From Chenopodium formosanum (Eukaryota; Streptophyta; Magnoliopsida; Caryophyllales; Amaranthaceae), in assembly GCA_024500155.1 (NCBI GenBank), contig CM044875.1, positions 14,531,203-14,595,202 of the forward strand: a stretch of DNA of 64,000 bases, given 5' to 3'. Position numbers and translations under genes: made by a program. The notes under the pieces are model-generated. The model was not told where the DNA came from. It did not search any database and was given only the letters and a program-made list of their open reading frames with translations. Below are positions 20,670-32,804 of the stretch, piece after piece (positions within the stretch are counted from its first letter, which is position 1; each line of letters starts with the position of its first letter).

Positions 20670-20905
20670 GGCCCCCGTTCACTTCACTTTGTTTTGCTGC
20701 TGAACTGAAATTATTTTTACTAAACTAAATTAATTTTACTGAACTTAAATTATTTTTTCTGAATTAAAATTATTTTTACTGAATTCCTATTATATTTCTT
20801 CTTTTTAGTGACACTGAAATTATTTTTACTGAGCTGAACTTATTTTTACGGAACTGAAATTATTTTTACTTACTATTATAGTTTTAAGGTGAAGTGAACA
20901 GGGCC
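20670..20905. mobile_element. Tourist-like MITE
   Basis: TIRs GGCCCCCGTTCACTTCACTTTG-like and complement GGCCCTGTTCACTTCACCTT; target duplication TTA at 20667-20669 and 20906-20908 (PIF/Harbinger type). The body consists of repeats of ACTGAAATTATTTTTACT. Confidence 0.85.
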
Positions 20906-21664
20906 TTACTTAATAAAAGGTTATCCCTTTTCATATACTCTGTATCAATTTTAAAAAAATTTCCCCCTCAACAATATACTACATAAATCACTTGGATATG
21001 AAGATAAATTAAAGGGTAATCAATAAATAATACTAAATCATACACTAGGAATAACAAGTGTCACTTCCTATTACTATATTTTCTCTTGGAAACTCCCCTT
21101 TCCCTTTTGGCAAAAAAAATAAAATAAAATAAAATAAAAATAAAAATAAATAAATAAATAAATAAAACTTGTATTTTTGGAATAATTGTATAGTACAACC
21201 ATAATAATATTAATCTTATATATTATCTTTACATAAAATGTATTTATTTTTATTTCATGTTCTTAATTCTTTCCTACACATTTACCTAAAATATTAATCC
21301 AACCCTTTTATAATTATAGAAAAAGTGAGCCACTAGTTTAGGTACAAGATATTATCATTACCACTTGGATATATTTTAGGAGCATTATTGCCCAAAAAGA
21401 AATAAAAAAATTGATTCATATAACTGATTATACAGAAATTACAATACCTATACTATTCTGTATCTTAGACTAATGGAGTATGAGATATGACTATAAAATA
21501 AATATTGTGTTCGACAATTATCTCATATGAATATGTCTAATTTTAGGAAAATGTGAAATATAAATCAATTTTTTTTTTATTATCACATAATAAATAAATT
21601 AATATCTTAGTAATAAAAAAAAAATTATCTTTTGTTGAAACATTTGATTGAGATAATAAATTTA

Positions 21665-22833
21665 GGAAAAACGGAAACTAAAAATCCAACCTTTGCGAGG
21701 TCTGACAAAAAAATCCAATCTTTAATTAATCTCACAAAAATCCAACCTTTGCACCCCACCTTCTCCTACAGATCCATTTGACCTTTAACCTATTAAACAG
21801 GTAAAAAAGTATTCTTTTTTTTTTTATTATCTTAATTTCCCTTCTCACTCCTCCTCTTTCTCTCTCCTCTCTCCAACAACCCACCAAGGCACCACCGCCA
21901 CCCCAACACAACCCACCAAAAACCCGACCACCTCAACCAACCTAAACCCCGACCACCCCAGCCAACCCCGGCCCACAAAACCCAACCCTAACACCAACCA
22001 CCCTAAACGGCTAAACCACGACCACCCCAGAACCCCAACCACTCCAGCCACACACGTAACTCGCCCCACAAAATCGGCCCTTACACCAACCACCCTAAAC
22101 GGCTAAACCACGACCACCCCAGAACCCCAACCACTCCAGCCACACACGAAACTCGCCCCACAAAACCGGCCCTTACACCAACCACCCTAAAAACCCGACC
22201 ACCCCAGCCAACCTAAAAGTCGACCACCCCAGGGGACGAGGAGTGGCCGGGAAAGGGCGAGGGTTGTCGGATTTGGGTGGAAGGGGGCTAATTAGGGTCG
22301 GTTTTAGGGTGGGGAGGGGTCAAATGGGTCGGGGAGGGTCAAGGGGTTGTCGGTTTGTGGTCGGCGGGCGATGGGGAGGTTCGAGGAGGGGTCGGGTTGG
22401 TTTGGGAGGGTCGAATAGGGTGTTTGGTGTAGTGGTTAGGGTTTAGATTCGTAGGGGGTTTTGGTGGTTGGGGAGGTTGCGGCAAGGGGTGGGGGGGTGG
22501 GGGGAGATCGCTGGAAGCCGACGACCCCGATGGTGGGGCTAGTTGGGGGTGGGGGGAAGTTGTTGGGGGTGGTGCGGGGGCTGGAGGAGGTGGCTGGTGG
22601 TGGGTTTTTTTTCTGTTTTTTTTTTAATTTTTTTTTGTTTTTTAATGATAAAAAAATAATTGACCGATTAATGACTGACACGTGGCACATAACTTACAAA
22701 AATCGGCCATCAACAAGTAATGGATTTGTGGGAGAAGGTGGTGTATAAAGGTTGGATTTTTGTGAGATTAATTAAAGGTTGCATTTTTTTTGTCAGACTG
22801 CGCAAAGGTTGGATTTTTAGTTTCCATTTTTCC
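21665..22833. mobile_element. Long-TIR Mutator-like element with C-rich/G-rich core
   Basis: TIRs of about 120 bp: the left starts GGAAAAACGGAAACTAAAAA and the right complement GGAAAAATGGAAACTAAAAA. A perfect 9-bp duplication ATAAATTTA flanks it (21656-21664 and 22834-22842), the Mutator target size. The core is strongly C-rich to about 22230 and G-rich after it. ORFs in the core are products of this composition. No transposase. It lies in CRK intron 4. Confidence 0.88.
22001..22230. repeat. 92-bp tandem repeat in the long-TIR core
   Basis: CCCTAAACGGCTAAACCACG recurs at 22001 and 22093, and a partial third copy starts at 22185, a spacing of 92 bp. Confidence 0.85.
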
Positions 22834-23167
22834 ATAAATTTATTACATTAGACATTATAAATAAGGTGTATATATTTTCATTTAAATTACTTATTGGATA
22901 TAAAGGTGATATATTTTTTGTAATTTATATAGTTACATGTAGGTTGTGTTGATAGTTTTGTTGTAGATTTTATTAAGTTGTTTGATTAATATTTTCGTGT
23001 TTATTAGACATTTATATATAGATAAGTCTATAGTCATTGGATTGTATAGTTTTATTGGGAAATAATATACATCATTAATGTAATATAATGTACAATACTT
23101 TTAAATATTTTCAACACAACTAATTAACATTAATTTTTTTTCTCAATTATAGTTTTAATAATTTTTA

Positions 23168-23616
23168 CTTCCTCTGTTCCTTTTTTACATTGCTGTTTGT
23201 AAAATTACACGGGAATTAAGGAACTAAGAATAATACTAATAACAATAAAACAAAATACAATGGGAAGTACAAAACATTAAATGATGTTTTTGAGTAAAAC
23301 AAAGATAGAATAATATTTAATGATGTCATGTCATCAATCCTTTGCAAAAACAAAAAGAACCAATAACATGCTCCTATTGGAAAATTAAAAACCAATCATA
23401 TTCATCTAAATTTAGGCACAAGGATTCTAATTTTTTTAGGGGAAAAATAAGAGTGTGAATAAAAAAGTAAGAGTGAGCATTAATTACAAAACAAAAAAGA
23501 GTGATATAATTTAGGATATTTGGAAAAAAAAAATACTTATTAAAAAAGGAAAGGAAGAATGTAATTTTGGAATACCCAAAAAGGAAAGCAGAAATGTAAA
23601 AAAAGGACGGATGGAG
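23168..23616. mobile_element. Stowaway-like MITE, family C
   Basis: Left end CTTCCTCTGTTCCTTTTTTA, right end GGACGGATGGAG; TA at 23166-23167 and 23617-23618. The internal ATGATGTCATGTCATCAATC segment is shared, in the other orientation, with the copy at 38457-38841. Confidence 0.75.
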
Positions 23617-24003
23617 TACCTTATTATTTTATTATTCTATATGCATTGCATTTGTTTATTCTACATGAGTTGCCTCATATTTGTATTACATCACAATTAA
23701 TTATAGAAAAAAATTATTATTACTATGCATCGCACAAGCACTAATCTAGTCCCTTTTATAAAAAAAAAACATGTCGCATGCCTAACTTTGATGAAGCCAA
23801 TATTAAAACAGCTGAAAATTATTTTGGAAGAGGTATATTATAGCATTACCTACTCATTTTATTTAGCTTATTCATTGATGAACCCCTTTTCTACTAATAA
23901 AACTCAAATTCAAGTAAAATCTACGCGACAGATCTACATGCAAATTGATTAAAAATTTTATTTTTTTAAATAATAAAGGCTAAATGAGTAAAATGACACT
24001 CAC

Positions 24004-24202
24004 CCGTTGGAAATAATTTTAGTCAAGCTAAAGTCTGAAAGTTTAGGGTTCATGTGTGCATCCAATAAGACACTTTCCAGTTTGAGATCACCGTGTATAA
24101 TCCTTAGTTGTGAATCTTGATGAAGATAATGTATTCCTCGTGCAATCCCACATATAATTTGATAACGACTTTCCCAACCCAGTCGTTTATGTGGTAAATG
24201 AT
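24004..24202 (-). CDS. CRK exon 4: catalytic loop exon
   Basis: 199 bp, acceptor TGCAG at 24207-24203 and donor GG/GTGAGTG. It encodes GWESRYQIICGIARGIHYLH, then the catalytic loop as IIHGDLK (family IIHRDLK: the HRD Arg is Gly, the catalytic Asp is kept), then SVLLDAHMNPKLSDFSLTKI, where the DFG Gly is Ser. CRKs usually have an Asn (SNVLLD) where this has Ser, which removes a metal-binding Asn. The phase matches exon 3 (1) and exon 5 (2). The altered HRD, Asn and DFG positions argue against normal catalysis. Confidence 0.88.
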
Positions 24203-24452
24203 CTGCATGTTTTTTAAAGTTAAAAAATAATAAAATAAATAAACTTCAACTTTGAACAATTTTACTGCTTGCAAGTATTTTCACTTTATTTCTTGCATGT
24301 GTAAACCAATTCCATTAACATTATGTTTTATATAATGCTCCATATTTCTCTATAATTTCTTATTATATAAACCGTTAATATCTCATAAAAAAATTCAAAA
24401 CATAAATAATTTTTAAAGACATGACTATGAACTATCAAATAAAAAATCTCAC

Positions 24453-24669
24453 CGTAAAGGTAGTTATCAAGACTTTTGTTAGGCACATATTCATAAACTA
24501 ATAGCTTTTCCACTCCATCTAGGCAGAATCCATGAAACTTAACCAAATTCCTATGCTGGAGCTTTGCAAGTGACAACATTTCATCCTCCAACAATTGTAG
24601 CGATAAATGTTGGCCATAACTTTGCCGTAGCTTTTTCACTGCCACTTCTAGACCATTGGGTAGTGTACC
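24453..24669 (-). CDS. CRK exon 3: ATP-binding lobe
   Basis: 217 bp. After the acceptor ATTATAG it encodes GTLPNGLEVAVKKL with the ATP-anchoring Lys, then the alpha-C region (LLEDEMLSLAKLQHRNLVKF, Glu present), then GFCLDGVEKLLVYEYVPNKS and LDNYLY. The donor is TACG/GTGAGA, phase 1, joining exon 4 across a 250-bp intron. The exon begins just after where the family has the glycine-rich loop (GxGxFGxVYK), which should be at the end of the preceding exon. Confidence 0.88.
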
Positions 24670-24788
24670 CTATAATAGTTATCCATAAGTAAAAGCGTTA
24701 GTACTGTTGTACTTGGTGTTCAATGACGGTGCAAATTACTTCCTGATGAAGTTCAAGGTCACATGTTTACCTAATATAGTAATAAGTA

Positions 24789-25102
24789 TTCCCTCGGTTT
24801 TTAAATACTTACTCTATATTTCTCCATACGCGGAATTTTAGGACAAATTAGAGAAAGTAATAAAATATGGAGGTAGTGGAGTATGTGGAAGAATAAAATA
24901 TTATAAAAAGCAAAAGTAGTAAAGAGAATAAGAGGAGTGAGAATATGAAATTAATAAAATATACTAAGTATGATTTATGTTTGGTCTAATAGGTGAGATA
25001 AATTAATTAAATATTGTAAAAGCATTCCAAATTAGGAAATTGAGCAAGTATTTAAAAAGGGCAAAAAAGGAAAGTGGAGCAAGTATTTAAAAACGGAGGG
25101 AG
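24789..25102. mobile_element. Stowaway-like MITE, family D
   Basis: Left end TTCCCTCGGTTTTTAAATAC, right end GTATTTAAAAACGGAGGGAG; left TA present, right changed to TG. Same family as 32517-32804, sharing CTCCATA-CG-GAATTTTAGG wording. Confidence 0.7.
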
Positions 25103-25356
25103 TGGAAAAGAACGTTGCCCTAGCTTCCTATCTACATGTGAAACACATAGGCCCTATGCACCTATATGCTTATTTCATATTGCACTGTGTTTTCAAACAG
25201 TCAATATATTCATTTACGTTTTAATAGTATTCATACAAAAATTGATACAATTTATAAAACTATGTATGTGAGGAATCAAATATTCTCATAAAACAACGTT
25301 GCAAAACTCGGTGGGATGCTTTAGGGGAATCCCATTCTGCACTTCTCTTTCACTCG

Positions 25357-27890
25357 GTGCAGGTGCACCGTCGCAGGAATAAAATAATGAGCTTAAAAGA
25401 TGAGAATGGTACTTGGCGCTTGGATCAGGTTGAGATCTCAACACTTTTACAGAAGTATTATTCTTCACTTTACAACTGTGGCAACACTTTGCCGGCCCCA
25501 GCTCATTGCTTATGGGAGAACTTGGAAATTCCGACCTTGTCGACCTTGGATTGTCGATTTCTTTCTAGGCCTTTTTCGGCTGCAGAAATTAAGGATGCTA
25601 TGTTTCACATTGGTAATGATAAATCTCCGGGTCCGGATAGTTTTACGGCAGGTTTTTTCAAGTCTCATTGGGCTGTCGTGGGATCACAAGTTATTGATGC
25701 CATCCAGTAATTCTTTGCTCATGGCTATAAATTGAAAGAATGGAATCGCACATTCTTAGTTCTTCTGCCCAAGGTTGATCACCCGGAAGTCTCTTCCCAA
25801 TTTCGGCCTATCGGCTTGTGCAATGTTCTTTATAAATGTATTGCAAAATGCTTGACAAATAGGTTGAGACGGGTTCTGTCGTCGCTAATTTTAGATTCTC
25901 AGACAGCCTTTGTCTCGGGTCGATTAATGGCAGATAACAGTCTTCTAGCTCATGAGCTGCTTTCCTATATGAAGACTTCTTCTTCGAAGTTCTGTTCGGC
26001 AGCTTTAAAGCTTGATATGAACAAAACCTATGATAGAGTTAATTGGAATTTTTTATGGGAGGCTCTTCATCGGTTCGGCTTTCCTCCATACTAGATCCAT
26101 ATTCTGCAACAATGTGTCTCAACGATTTCGTACCAGATTTTGGTGAATGGGGTTCCCTCTCAGCCCTTTCATCCTCAATGTGGTCTGCGTTAAGGTGACC
26201 CTTTGTCACCTTATCTTTTCGTTCTATGCATGGAGATCTTTTCTCTTATGCTCCGTCGGGATGAGAAGAATGGTTTCTTCCAAGGTCTGCGAGTTACTAA
26301 GCAGGCTCCTTCTGTGTCCCATTTATTCTTCGCTGATGATGCTTTACTGTTCTTCCGGGCTACTCCTTCGGCTTGTGAGAGTATCTCTTCGGTGATAGAA
26401 TTTTGTTCAGTTTCTGGACAAATGATTAGTCTTTAAAAGTCTTTTGTTCGTTTCAGCCCGAATACGCCTGAGGACTTCCGTGACTCTTTATCATCCTTTA
26501 TGCGTTTGAAAGCCTCTGCGTCTATTGGTACTTATCAGGGTGTCCCGGTTGATCTTGGCAGAAGTAAATGCAAAGACTTTCAATTTATGGTGGATAAGAC
26601 GATGGTCCAGCGCTTGTCTTCTTTTGCTTCTCTGAGGATGTCACGGGCGGCTAAGTTGGTAATCATAAATTCTATCCTGATCGCTTCTTTTAACCATATT
26701 CTTTCTGTTTTTAAGGTGCCCTCTTCCATTTGTGATTGCTTGGACTCCTTGATCTCCCGATTTTGGTGGAAATCTGGTAAGGATGCTAGAGGTATGTGTA
26801 TGGCCCCTAATGCTTTATTACATCTCCCTAAGGGGTTAGGTGGTCTTGGTATTCGCAACTTCCGTTCCTTTAATGAAGCCCTTTTGGCTAAGCAATCGAA
26901 TCGATTGATGCAACACCTTCAGCTCCTGGTTTCCTAAATCTTGAAGGCCAAGTATCCGGATCTACTTTCTTCTAGACCCCGTATTTCTTGTCCTCGTCCT
27001 TCTTAGGGTAGTAGAGGATTGTTGGTTGGTTGTTCGGTGTTATCTAGGGATTCTCTCTGGAAGATTGGTTCAGGTGCTTGTGTTAATATTTTGAATGACT
27101 GTTGGGTTCCTAGCGTGGAGGTCTCGTTCAAGAATTTTGTACCTGAGTCGGAGAGACCTTCTTCTGTGGCTGAGTTATTATCCCCTGTTGATTCCTCATG
27201 GAAGACTTAACTTGTTCGATATCTTTTCCCGCAGCACATTGCTTCGGCTATTTTGAGTTTGTAGCGCCTGAAGCAATTAATTGATGATTTCATGTACTGG
27301 AAGTTTACTAGGGATGGATCTTTCTCTACTAAATCTGCCTACTCTTTCTTACTTTCTCACCGTTTGGCGACTGTTTCTTTGGTTTTGCCTCCTACTTGGT
27401 GGAAGCATTTTTGGGCCTTGCCGATTCTTCCTAAATGGAAGTTGTTTGTTTGGAAAATTTTACATAATGCTCTCCCTACTGCGTCCTCACTTGTATTACG
27501 AGGGCTACCTATTGACCCTACTTGTATTTTCTGTGGCCTTGCTTCTGAATATGTTGATCATGTTTTCCGTGGTTGTCAGTTTATTCAGTTGATTTGGGAC
27601 ATGGTTCCCTGGGGCTCTCTTTCGGTACCTGATGACTCCATCCCTTTTCAGTCTTGGTTTGCAAGTGTAATTATGCAGTCTGCAGTTTCTAAAAACTGGG
27701 GTTATTTAGATAAGCTCTTTGGCCTTTGCTGGGCGATTTGGCTTACTAGGAATGGGGCTAGGTTCCGCTCGGATGTGTTTTCTCTGCATACTATCATTGA
27801 CTTAGCCTCTTCTTGGAGCACAAGAAGTGATAAAGCCCGCCAAGTGGTGAATGTCTCGGTTTCCTCCCCTCCTGAATTCCCCCTTGCCCT
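25357..27890 (+). pseudogene. LINE ORF2: reverse transcriptase and zf-RVT
   Basis: One frame runs through with about eight isolated stops (for example at 25708, 26092, about 26191, 26434, 26935, 27004, 27208 and 27262) and no frameshift until about 27890. Landmarks: NDKSPGPDSF (about 25618), FRPIGLCNVLYK (about 25801), QTAFVSGR (about 25903), GDPLSPYLF (about 26194), the catalytic FADD at 26329-26340, SRFWW (about 26755) and the zf-RVT region WKHFWALPILPKWKLFVWKI (about 27400). The match to plant L1-like RT is unmistakable; the protein is not made intact. Confidence 0.9.
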
Positions 27891-27902
27891 CGGGCTTATA
27901 TT

Positions 27903-28214
27903 TTGCAGGGTGCTCCCTTGGATGTTTATGATGTCTTGTTACTTTGTGATGGTGCTTGGGATTCGGGCTCTTTCTATGCGGGGACTGGTTGGTGTTTTCA
28001 GGATCCTGCTTCTTCCCAGGTTTTAGGTGGTGGGGCTAGGGCTTGTATAGCTAGTTCTACTCTTCATTCTGAACTGTTAGCATGCCTCTGGGGTCTTCAA
28101 CACGTTCGTCAAAAAGGGTTTATTAAGATTAAGCTTCTTGCTAAATGTTTTGCTATGACGAAGTTGCTTTCGGCCTCCAGTACGGTGGATATTTTGGTCA
28201 CCTGGTTTGAATAA
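27903..28214 (+). pseudogene. LINE RNase H fragment
   Basis: The frame is shifted from the RT part. It contains CDGAWDSGSFYAGTGWCFQD, a plant RNase H-type start with its first Asp, and STLHSELLACLWGLQ with the Glu. It is truncated after about 100 residues. Confidence 0.75.
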
Positions 28215-28630
28215 ACATTAATTTATGAGAAGGGGTAAGTTTATCTCAATCATTCTATTTTTTTAATAATATTCACTATGTAATAAATAAAACGTTTTTT
28301 TAATAGTTGTATTTAAATAAATGAAATGTTTTCTTTTATATTGAATTCTCTTTTTTTTTTTTAAATAATATTTTCTCTAATTTTTAATAATATTTTAATA
28401 AATAATGGACCACACAAAACCCTTTACTTTCTTCTTTCTCTTCAAACTTAACCTATTATTTGAATTCAATTGGGAAGGATTTATTTTGACTTGATTTGAT
28501 AGATATATGAAGAAGGATAACAAATATTACCTCGATTCATAATAATTGTTACAGTTATAATTGACATGCATCTACCAACTAATGCATTATTTTGACCTTT
28601 AGATATAGGCAATCATATTTAATAATAACT
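28215..28630. other. AT-rich spacer
   Basis: No gene or clear repeat was seen. Confidence 0.4.
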
Positions 28631-29998
28631 AGGAAAAATTAAATTTAATAATTTCAATTTTAGGCGATTTTTTATTAATAATCTCAACTTTGAATTATTA
28701 CTAAATGTTTCCAATTTAGGGGTATATATACTTTTATTAGGCTTAACAGGTTAGCAAACCTGCTACAGTAAGTCACTAAACACTAAACACTTTCCACCAC
28801 CCCCACCGCCGATAGCCAACCAAATTCCCAGCCTCACAGCAAGAAATTGGTCCACATCCCCACCTGAAAACCGCCCCTTTCCCTTTTTTTGGATTATATA
28901 GAATTGGAAGGGTATATTTTTTGAAATAAAAAGGAGCCTCGCAACAGCCTTGAACAAGCACCGGGTGACGCGAAAGTCGTTTAAGTTGAGTTTTGGGTTG
29001 AATAAGGCAGGGATAGGTTCATTTTGAGATCAAAATTGGTCTTCAATCCGTTCATTCTGTCTCAAGGCTAGGCTATCTCCTGTCCTCTGTCGACGGGGAA
29101 TCCGCTCCTGGGTTGTCGCACACTATTCGCTCATTAAAGCGGTACACGATCATTTAGAAAGCCACAAGGGCGGGGTGAGAATCAATCGCAAGATCTCCTG
29201 AAACCACAGGGGAAAGCTCTAAACATTTGAGTTATTAAACGCGGGACTGGCCACACCCGCAAACCAAGAGAGAGAGTCCACTTCACAAATCCAAGGAGGT
29301 TCCATCCCAAAACCATATAGCAATAGGAGGAGTAGCCCCATAACCTTATAAAGTGTTTAATTCTCTCATCTTCAACCAATGTGTGACACTTACATGTGGT
29401 GACACTTGAGAGGTTTATTCTTTAACATGGCTAAAACCGCCCCTTTCCCTAACCATCACCTCAAAACAACCCTCCTCTTTCCTTAATTGGGAAACAACCC
29501 CCTTCCCTTACGTACCCCCAACACAAAACAACCCCCCTCCCCATCCTTAGTTGCAGTCCTCTTATCCCTTTCACGCATATCCTTCGATCCCATCCACCGC
29601 ATCTTTGCTTTCTCCTCCTTCTTTGGACTTTCTTTGTTTTCGGTGCGGTGGAGGGGAGGAGAAGGGTGCCCTTGATGAGGAAGTCTTGGTTGCCAGGGGC
29701 AGGGTTGTTGGAGGTTGGGCTCTTGCTAAATGTGTTCCAAGAGGTTGGGTGAGGAGAGAGATAAGGTAGAGGGGAAGGGAGGAAAGGGGAAAAAAAACCC
29801 AATATTAATGTGACATGTGGCATTTATTAAATTTTTAAAAAACTTAATCCATTTTTCCCTCATCAATCATCTAGGCTTGATAAAGATAAAAGTAAATTGA
29901 TACCCCTAAAGTTGGGGTGATTCAGGAATAATCAAAGTTAAGATTATATATTAAAAGAAAATCGCTCAAAGTTGACATTATTAATACTTAAATTTCTT
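28631..29998. mobile_element. Long-TIR element
   Basis: The left arm begins AGGAAAAATTAAATTTAATA and the right complement begins AAGAAATTTAAGTATTAATA. Both then share AGGCGATTTT or GAGCGATTTT, a CTTTGA-ATTATT region and ATTTAGGGGTAT or CTTTAGGGGTAT, over about 110 bp. The core is C-rich (CCACCACCCCCACCG) and later G-rich. No target duplication recognised. ORFs in the core are compositional. Confidence 0.6.
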
Positions 29999-30680
29999 AC
30001 AATTTATGAAAAAGTTGATTTTATTAAACTTTTATATTAAAATCTACCTTACAGCATTTTTAATGTTAATATTTATTTAAAGTGTGTTAGTAAACTTTTT
30101 CAAAGTTTGTATATGAATTGTGTAAAAATTAAAATTGTGTCAATTGTTTTGGCATTCTATTGCATTATTTTCCTCTCAATTTTTTTTTGTTTTTAAAGGC
30201 AAATTCAACCATATCTGAAGTGAAAAGATTTATAGATCGATCACTGGCTAGCATATTTGGGTGTATTCGACTACATTACCTTATACACACAACCATGTCT
30301 ACCAACACCTATTACGTTAACACTGGAAAAGTTGTTAGTGGCTTGATCAAGTGTTTCCAAATCATATTGCAAAGATTGCATCCCACCTACATCATCATTA
30401 AAAAAAAAAAAAAAAAGGTTATATACAGTACATAACATTAATGTTAAAAAAACTAAAACCGTGTTATTATGGAGAAAATATTTTAGGATCGCAACTCCCT
30501 TATTATGTTATTTACAAGAAATAAGATTGTAAATACTAATGAAACATCTACAAAAATATTGATGAGTTACAAAAATTAAAGCTGTGTAGATAGAAACTCG
30601 AGACTAGAGGAGCTACAATATTATTATTGTAAATCAGGTCCACGCAATTTTTTCCCAAATTTCTACAAATTAGTGCGTAC

Positions 30681-30824
30681 CTTGTAGTTGATGACTATCA
30701 ATCACTTGGACAATGCAATTCTTACTTCTTTTATTTAAAAGATTGAAGGCCATCATTGCAGCTAAGACAGCAGTTATTGGGCCTATTACCACAATAATCA
30801 CCTTACTTATTGACTGCTTCTTCC
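30681..30824 (-). CDS. CRK exon 2: transmembrane segment
   Basis: 144 bp between the acceptor GCGCAG and the donor CAAG/GTACGC. It encodes KKQSISKVIIVVIGPITAVL, then AAMMAFNLLNKRSKN: a hydrophobic helix of about 22 residues followed by basic residues, the layout of a CRK membrane anchor. Its first two bases complete the codon left by exon 1. The juxtamembrane text that should lead to the Gly-rich loop stops at VIDSHQLQ. Confidence 0.82.
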
Positions 30825-30869
30825 CTGCGCAAGCAAGAGTTTAAACATTTAGATACCCCAGGCCATTTC

Positions 30870-31097
30870 AGGTCGGGTCAAGTTCGGGTCAGCAAATGTT
30901 CGGCTTGGGTTCGGATCGAGTCAGGTCGATTCGGTTTTCGGATCAAAATCAGGTCAGCACTTCGAGTCGGGTCAAGTTCGGGTCGGGTCAATTTCGGGTC
31001 CGGTCAAATCCGGGTCGGGTCTATTCGAGCCAAGTTTGCGTCGGGTCACCAAAATAAATTCAATTAAAAAAAATAGTTGGAAAAATAAAGTAAAATC

Positions 31098-31156
<59 letters not shown>

Positions 31157-31480
31157 AAGTACATATTACGTAGGAAATAAAGAAGCCCTAAACTAAGTAA
31201 TTCACTACTTCACCCTATTCACTTAGGATTCGGATCAATTCGGGTTGGGTCACTACGGGTAAGGTCGATTCGGGTCAATTAATTTGGGTTAAAATCGGGT
31301 CAGGTCACTTCGGGTTGTGGGTCCTTTCATGTCGGGTTAAGTTTGGGTTTCGGGTCAGGTCATTCGGGTCGGGTCATATTCAGGTCAACACTATTCGGGT
31401 CGGGTCAGTTCAGGTCAACTTTCGGGTTACGGGTCGAGTCATTCGAGTCGGGTCAATCAGGTCGGGTCAGGATTGTTAGG
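30870..31480 (+). repeat. TTCGGGTC-type short tandem repeat block with poly(A)
   Basis: Dozens of copies of TCGGGTC or TTCGGGTCA in one orientation at 30870-31050 and 31225-31475, split by a run of 52 A (31101-31152). Arginine/serine-rich ORFs here merely translate the repeat. Probably a decayed transposon core. Confidence 0.75.
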
Positions 31481-31798
31481 TCTACTCGTAATTATGTTTG
31501 TTATGTTTTTATTTTGAATCTCCCAACACAAAAAATATTCAAATTCTGTTCACACTTTCCTTTATCTCTCACTCTTATCTAATGAAAATAAGAATTATTA
31601 ACCAAGAATGTCGACCAAGTATTAGTACTCTAAGTACACATGACGTTTTGAAATATGAATACAGTTATGGGTAAATTTGATAAGTCAAAGTCAACAAAAG
31701 TCAGCTACTATCAATGACGAAAGAGCAAGCTTCGACGGGATTCCACTACTTTTACAAACTCATTTCAGAAAAAGTTCCGGTTATTTACGAGATTGCCA

Positions 31799-31826
31799 TT
31801 ATATCAACGAAATTTCGTTGATATAA
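31799..31826. repeat. Perfect 28-bp palindrome
   Basis: Centred on CGAAATTTCG, with arms TTATATCAACG and CGTTGATATAA. No associated gene. Confidence 0.9.
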
Positions 31827-32516
31827 GATATAATTGGGGACTGCCTTGAGGATGGAGATGTAGAGCGATGTTCTGGGCGGTTGGAGATGGGAAAGCGACC
31901 CAGGTGGTGATTCGACGGTTGTTGTATGTTGTCGTTGATTAGCTTGGTGATTGGAGCTCATGGTGGAATTTTAGGATAAGGGTTTTGACCAGGATGATGG
32001 GGGCAAGGATGGGATTCCCTTGGAATATGGGGTTGCGAGGCCTGCTGGTGGATTTTGGTGTCGGTGGTGGGTGACTGGGTGGTGGATGAAGGTTAGGTTT
32101 TAGTTGGGCTTGCTGCCTTGCTTGTGGGTGGGGAGGATGTATGGGTTACGATTGGTGGTAGCTGGGCTAGCTTGTGGGTAAAGAGAGGCTGATGAGGTTT
32201 TTTTTTTATTTTTTTATTTTTTGAATAAATAAAATCAATTTTAGAAAAGAAAATGTTTTTCTCACCAAAAAAAAAAAAAAAAAAGATCAATCACATTACC
32301 ACACATGTCACAGTTAATCCATTAAACAAGTTATGAATAGGTTACATCCTATTTTGAGCAAATCAATGTCAAAGATCGTTTTATTCCAGCATAATCAAAA
32401 TGTCGTTGTATTATTAAAAGACCGTTGAAAGGTCATTTTATTCATGATAATTTTTCCAAAATACTATATATGGACAAAGTATAACCATAAATTTTTTTTT
32501 TTGTAATAGTTAAGTA

Positions 32517-32804
32517 CTCCCTCCATTTTAAAACACTTGCTCCATTTCTCCATACATGGAGTTTTAGGAGAAATTGGAGAAGTAATAAAATATGGAGGTG
32601 GTAGGGTAAGTGGACGAATAAAAGAGTAATTGAGAGAATTGGAGAAGAGAGAATATGAAATTAATAAAATATGTTTTATGTTGGGCCAACTACTTCAGAG
32701 AAATTAATTAATTATTGTAAAAACTTTCTAAAAAATGAGATGGAGCAAGTATTTAAAAACGGCCGAAAATTGAAAATGGAGCAAGTATTTACATATGGAG
32801 GGAG
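32517..32804. mobile_element. Stowaway-like MITE, family D
   Basis: Left end CTCCCTCCATTTTAAAACAC, right end GTATTTACATATGGAGGGAG; relative of 24789-25102. Confidence 0.7.

Larger units (their letters stand above)
25290..28214 (+). mobile_element. 5'-truncated L1-type LINE
   Basis: Plus-strand remnant of ORF2: end of the linker, reverse transcriptase, zinc-binding tail and RNase H fragment. The endonuclease and ORF1 are absent, as is common in 5'-truncated LINEs. No clear poly(A) tail or target duplication was seen. It is antisense to the CRK gene and lies in the intron between exons 2 and 3. Confidence 0.88.

Noticed and set aside
22243..22748. Gly/Arg- and Pro-rich ORFs
   Set aside because: They follow the G-rich and C-rich core of the long-TIR element and overlap on both strands; no domain is present.
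23720..23746. Possible Helitron 3' end (GCATCGCACAAGCACTAATCTAG)
   Set aside because: The CTAG end fits, but the hairpin is weak and no 5' TC end was found.
30810..31582. Arg/Ser/Gly-rich ORFs
   Set aside because: They translate the TCGGGTC repeat and have no family pattern.
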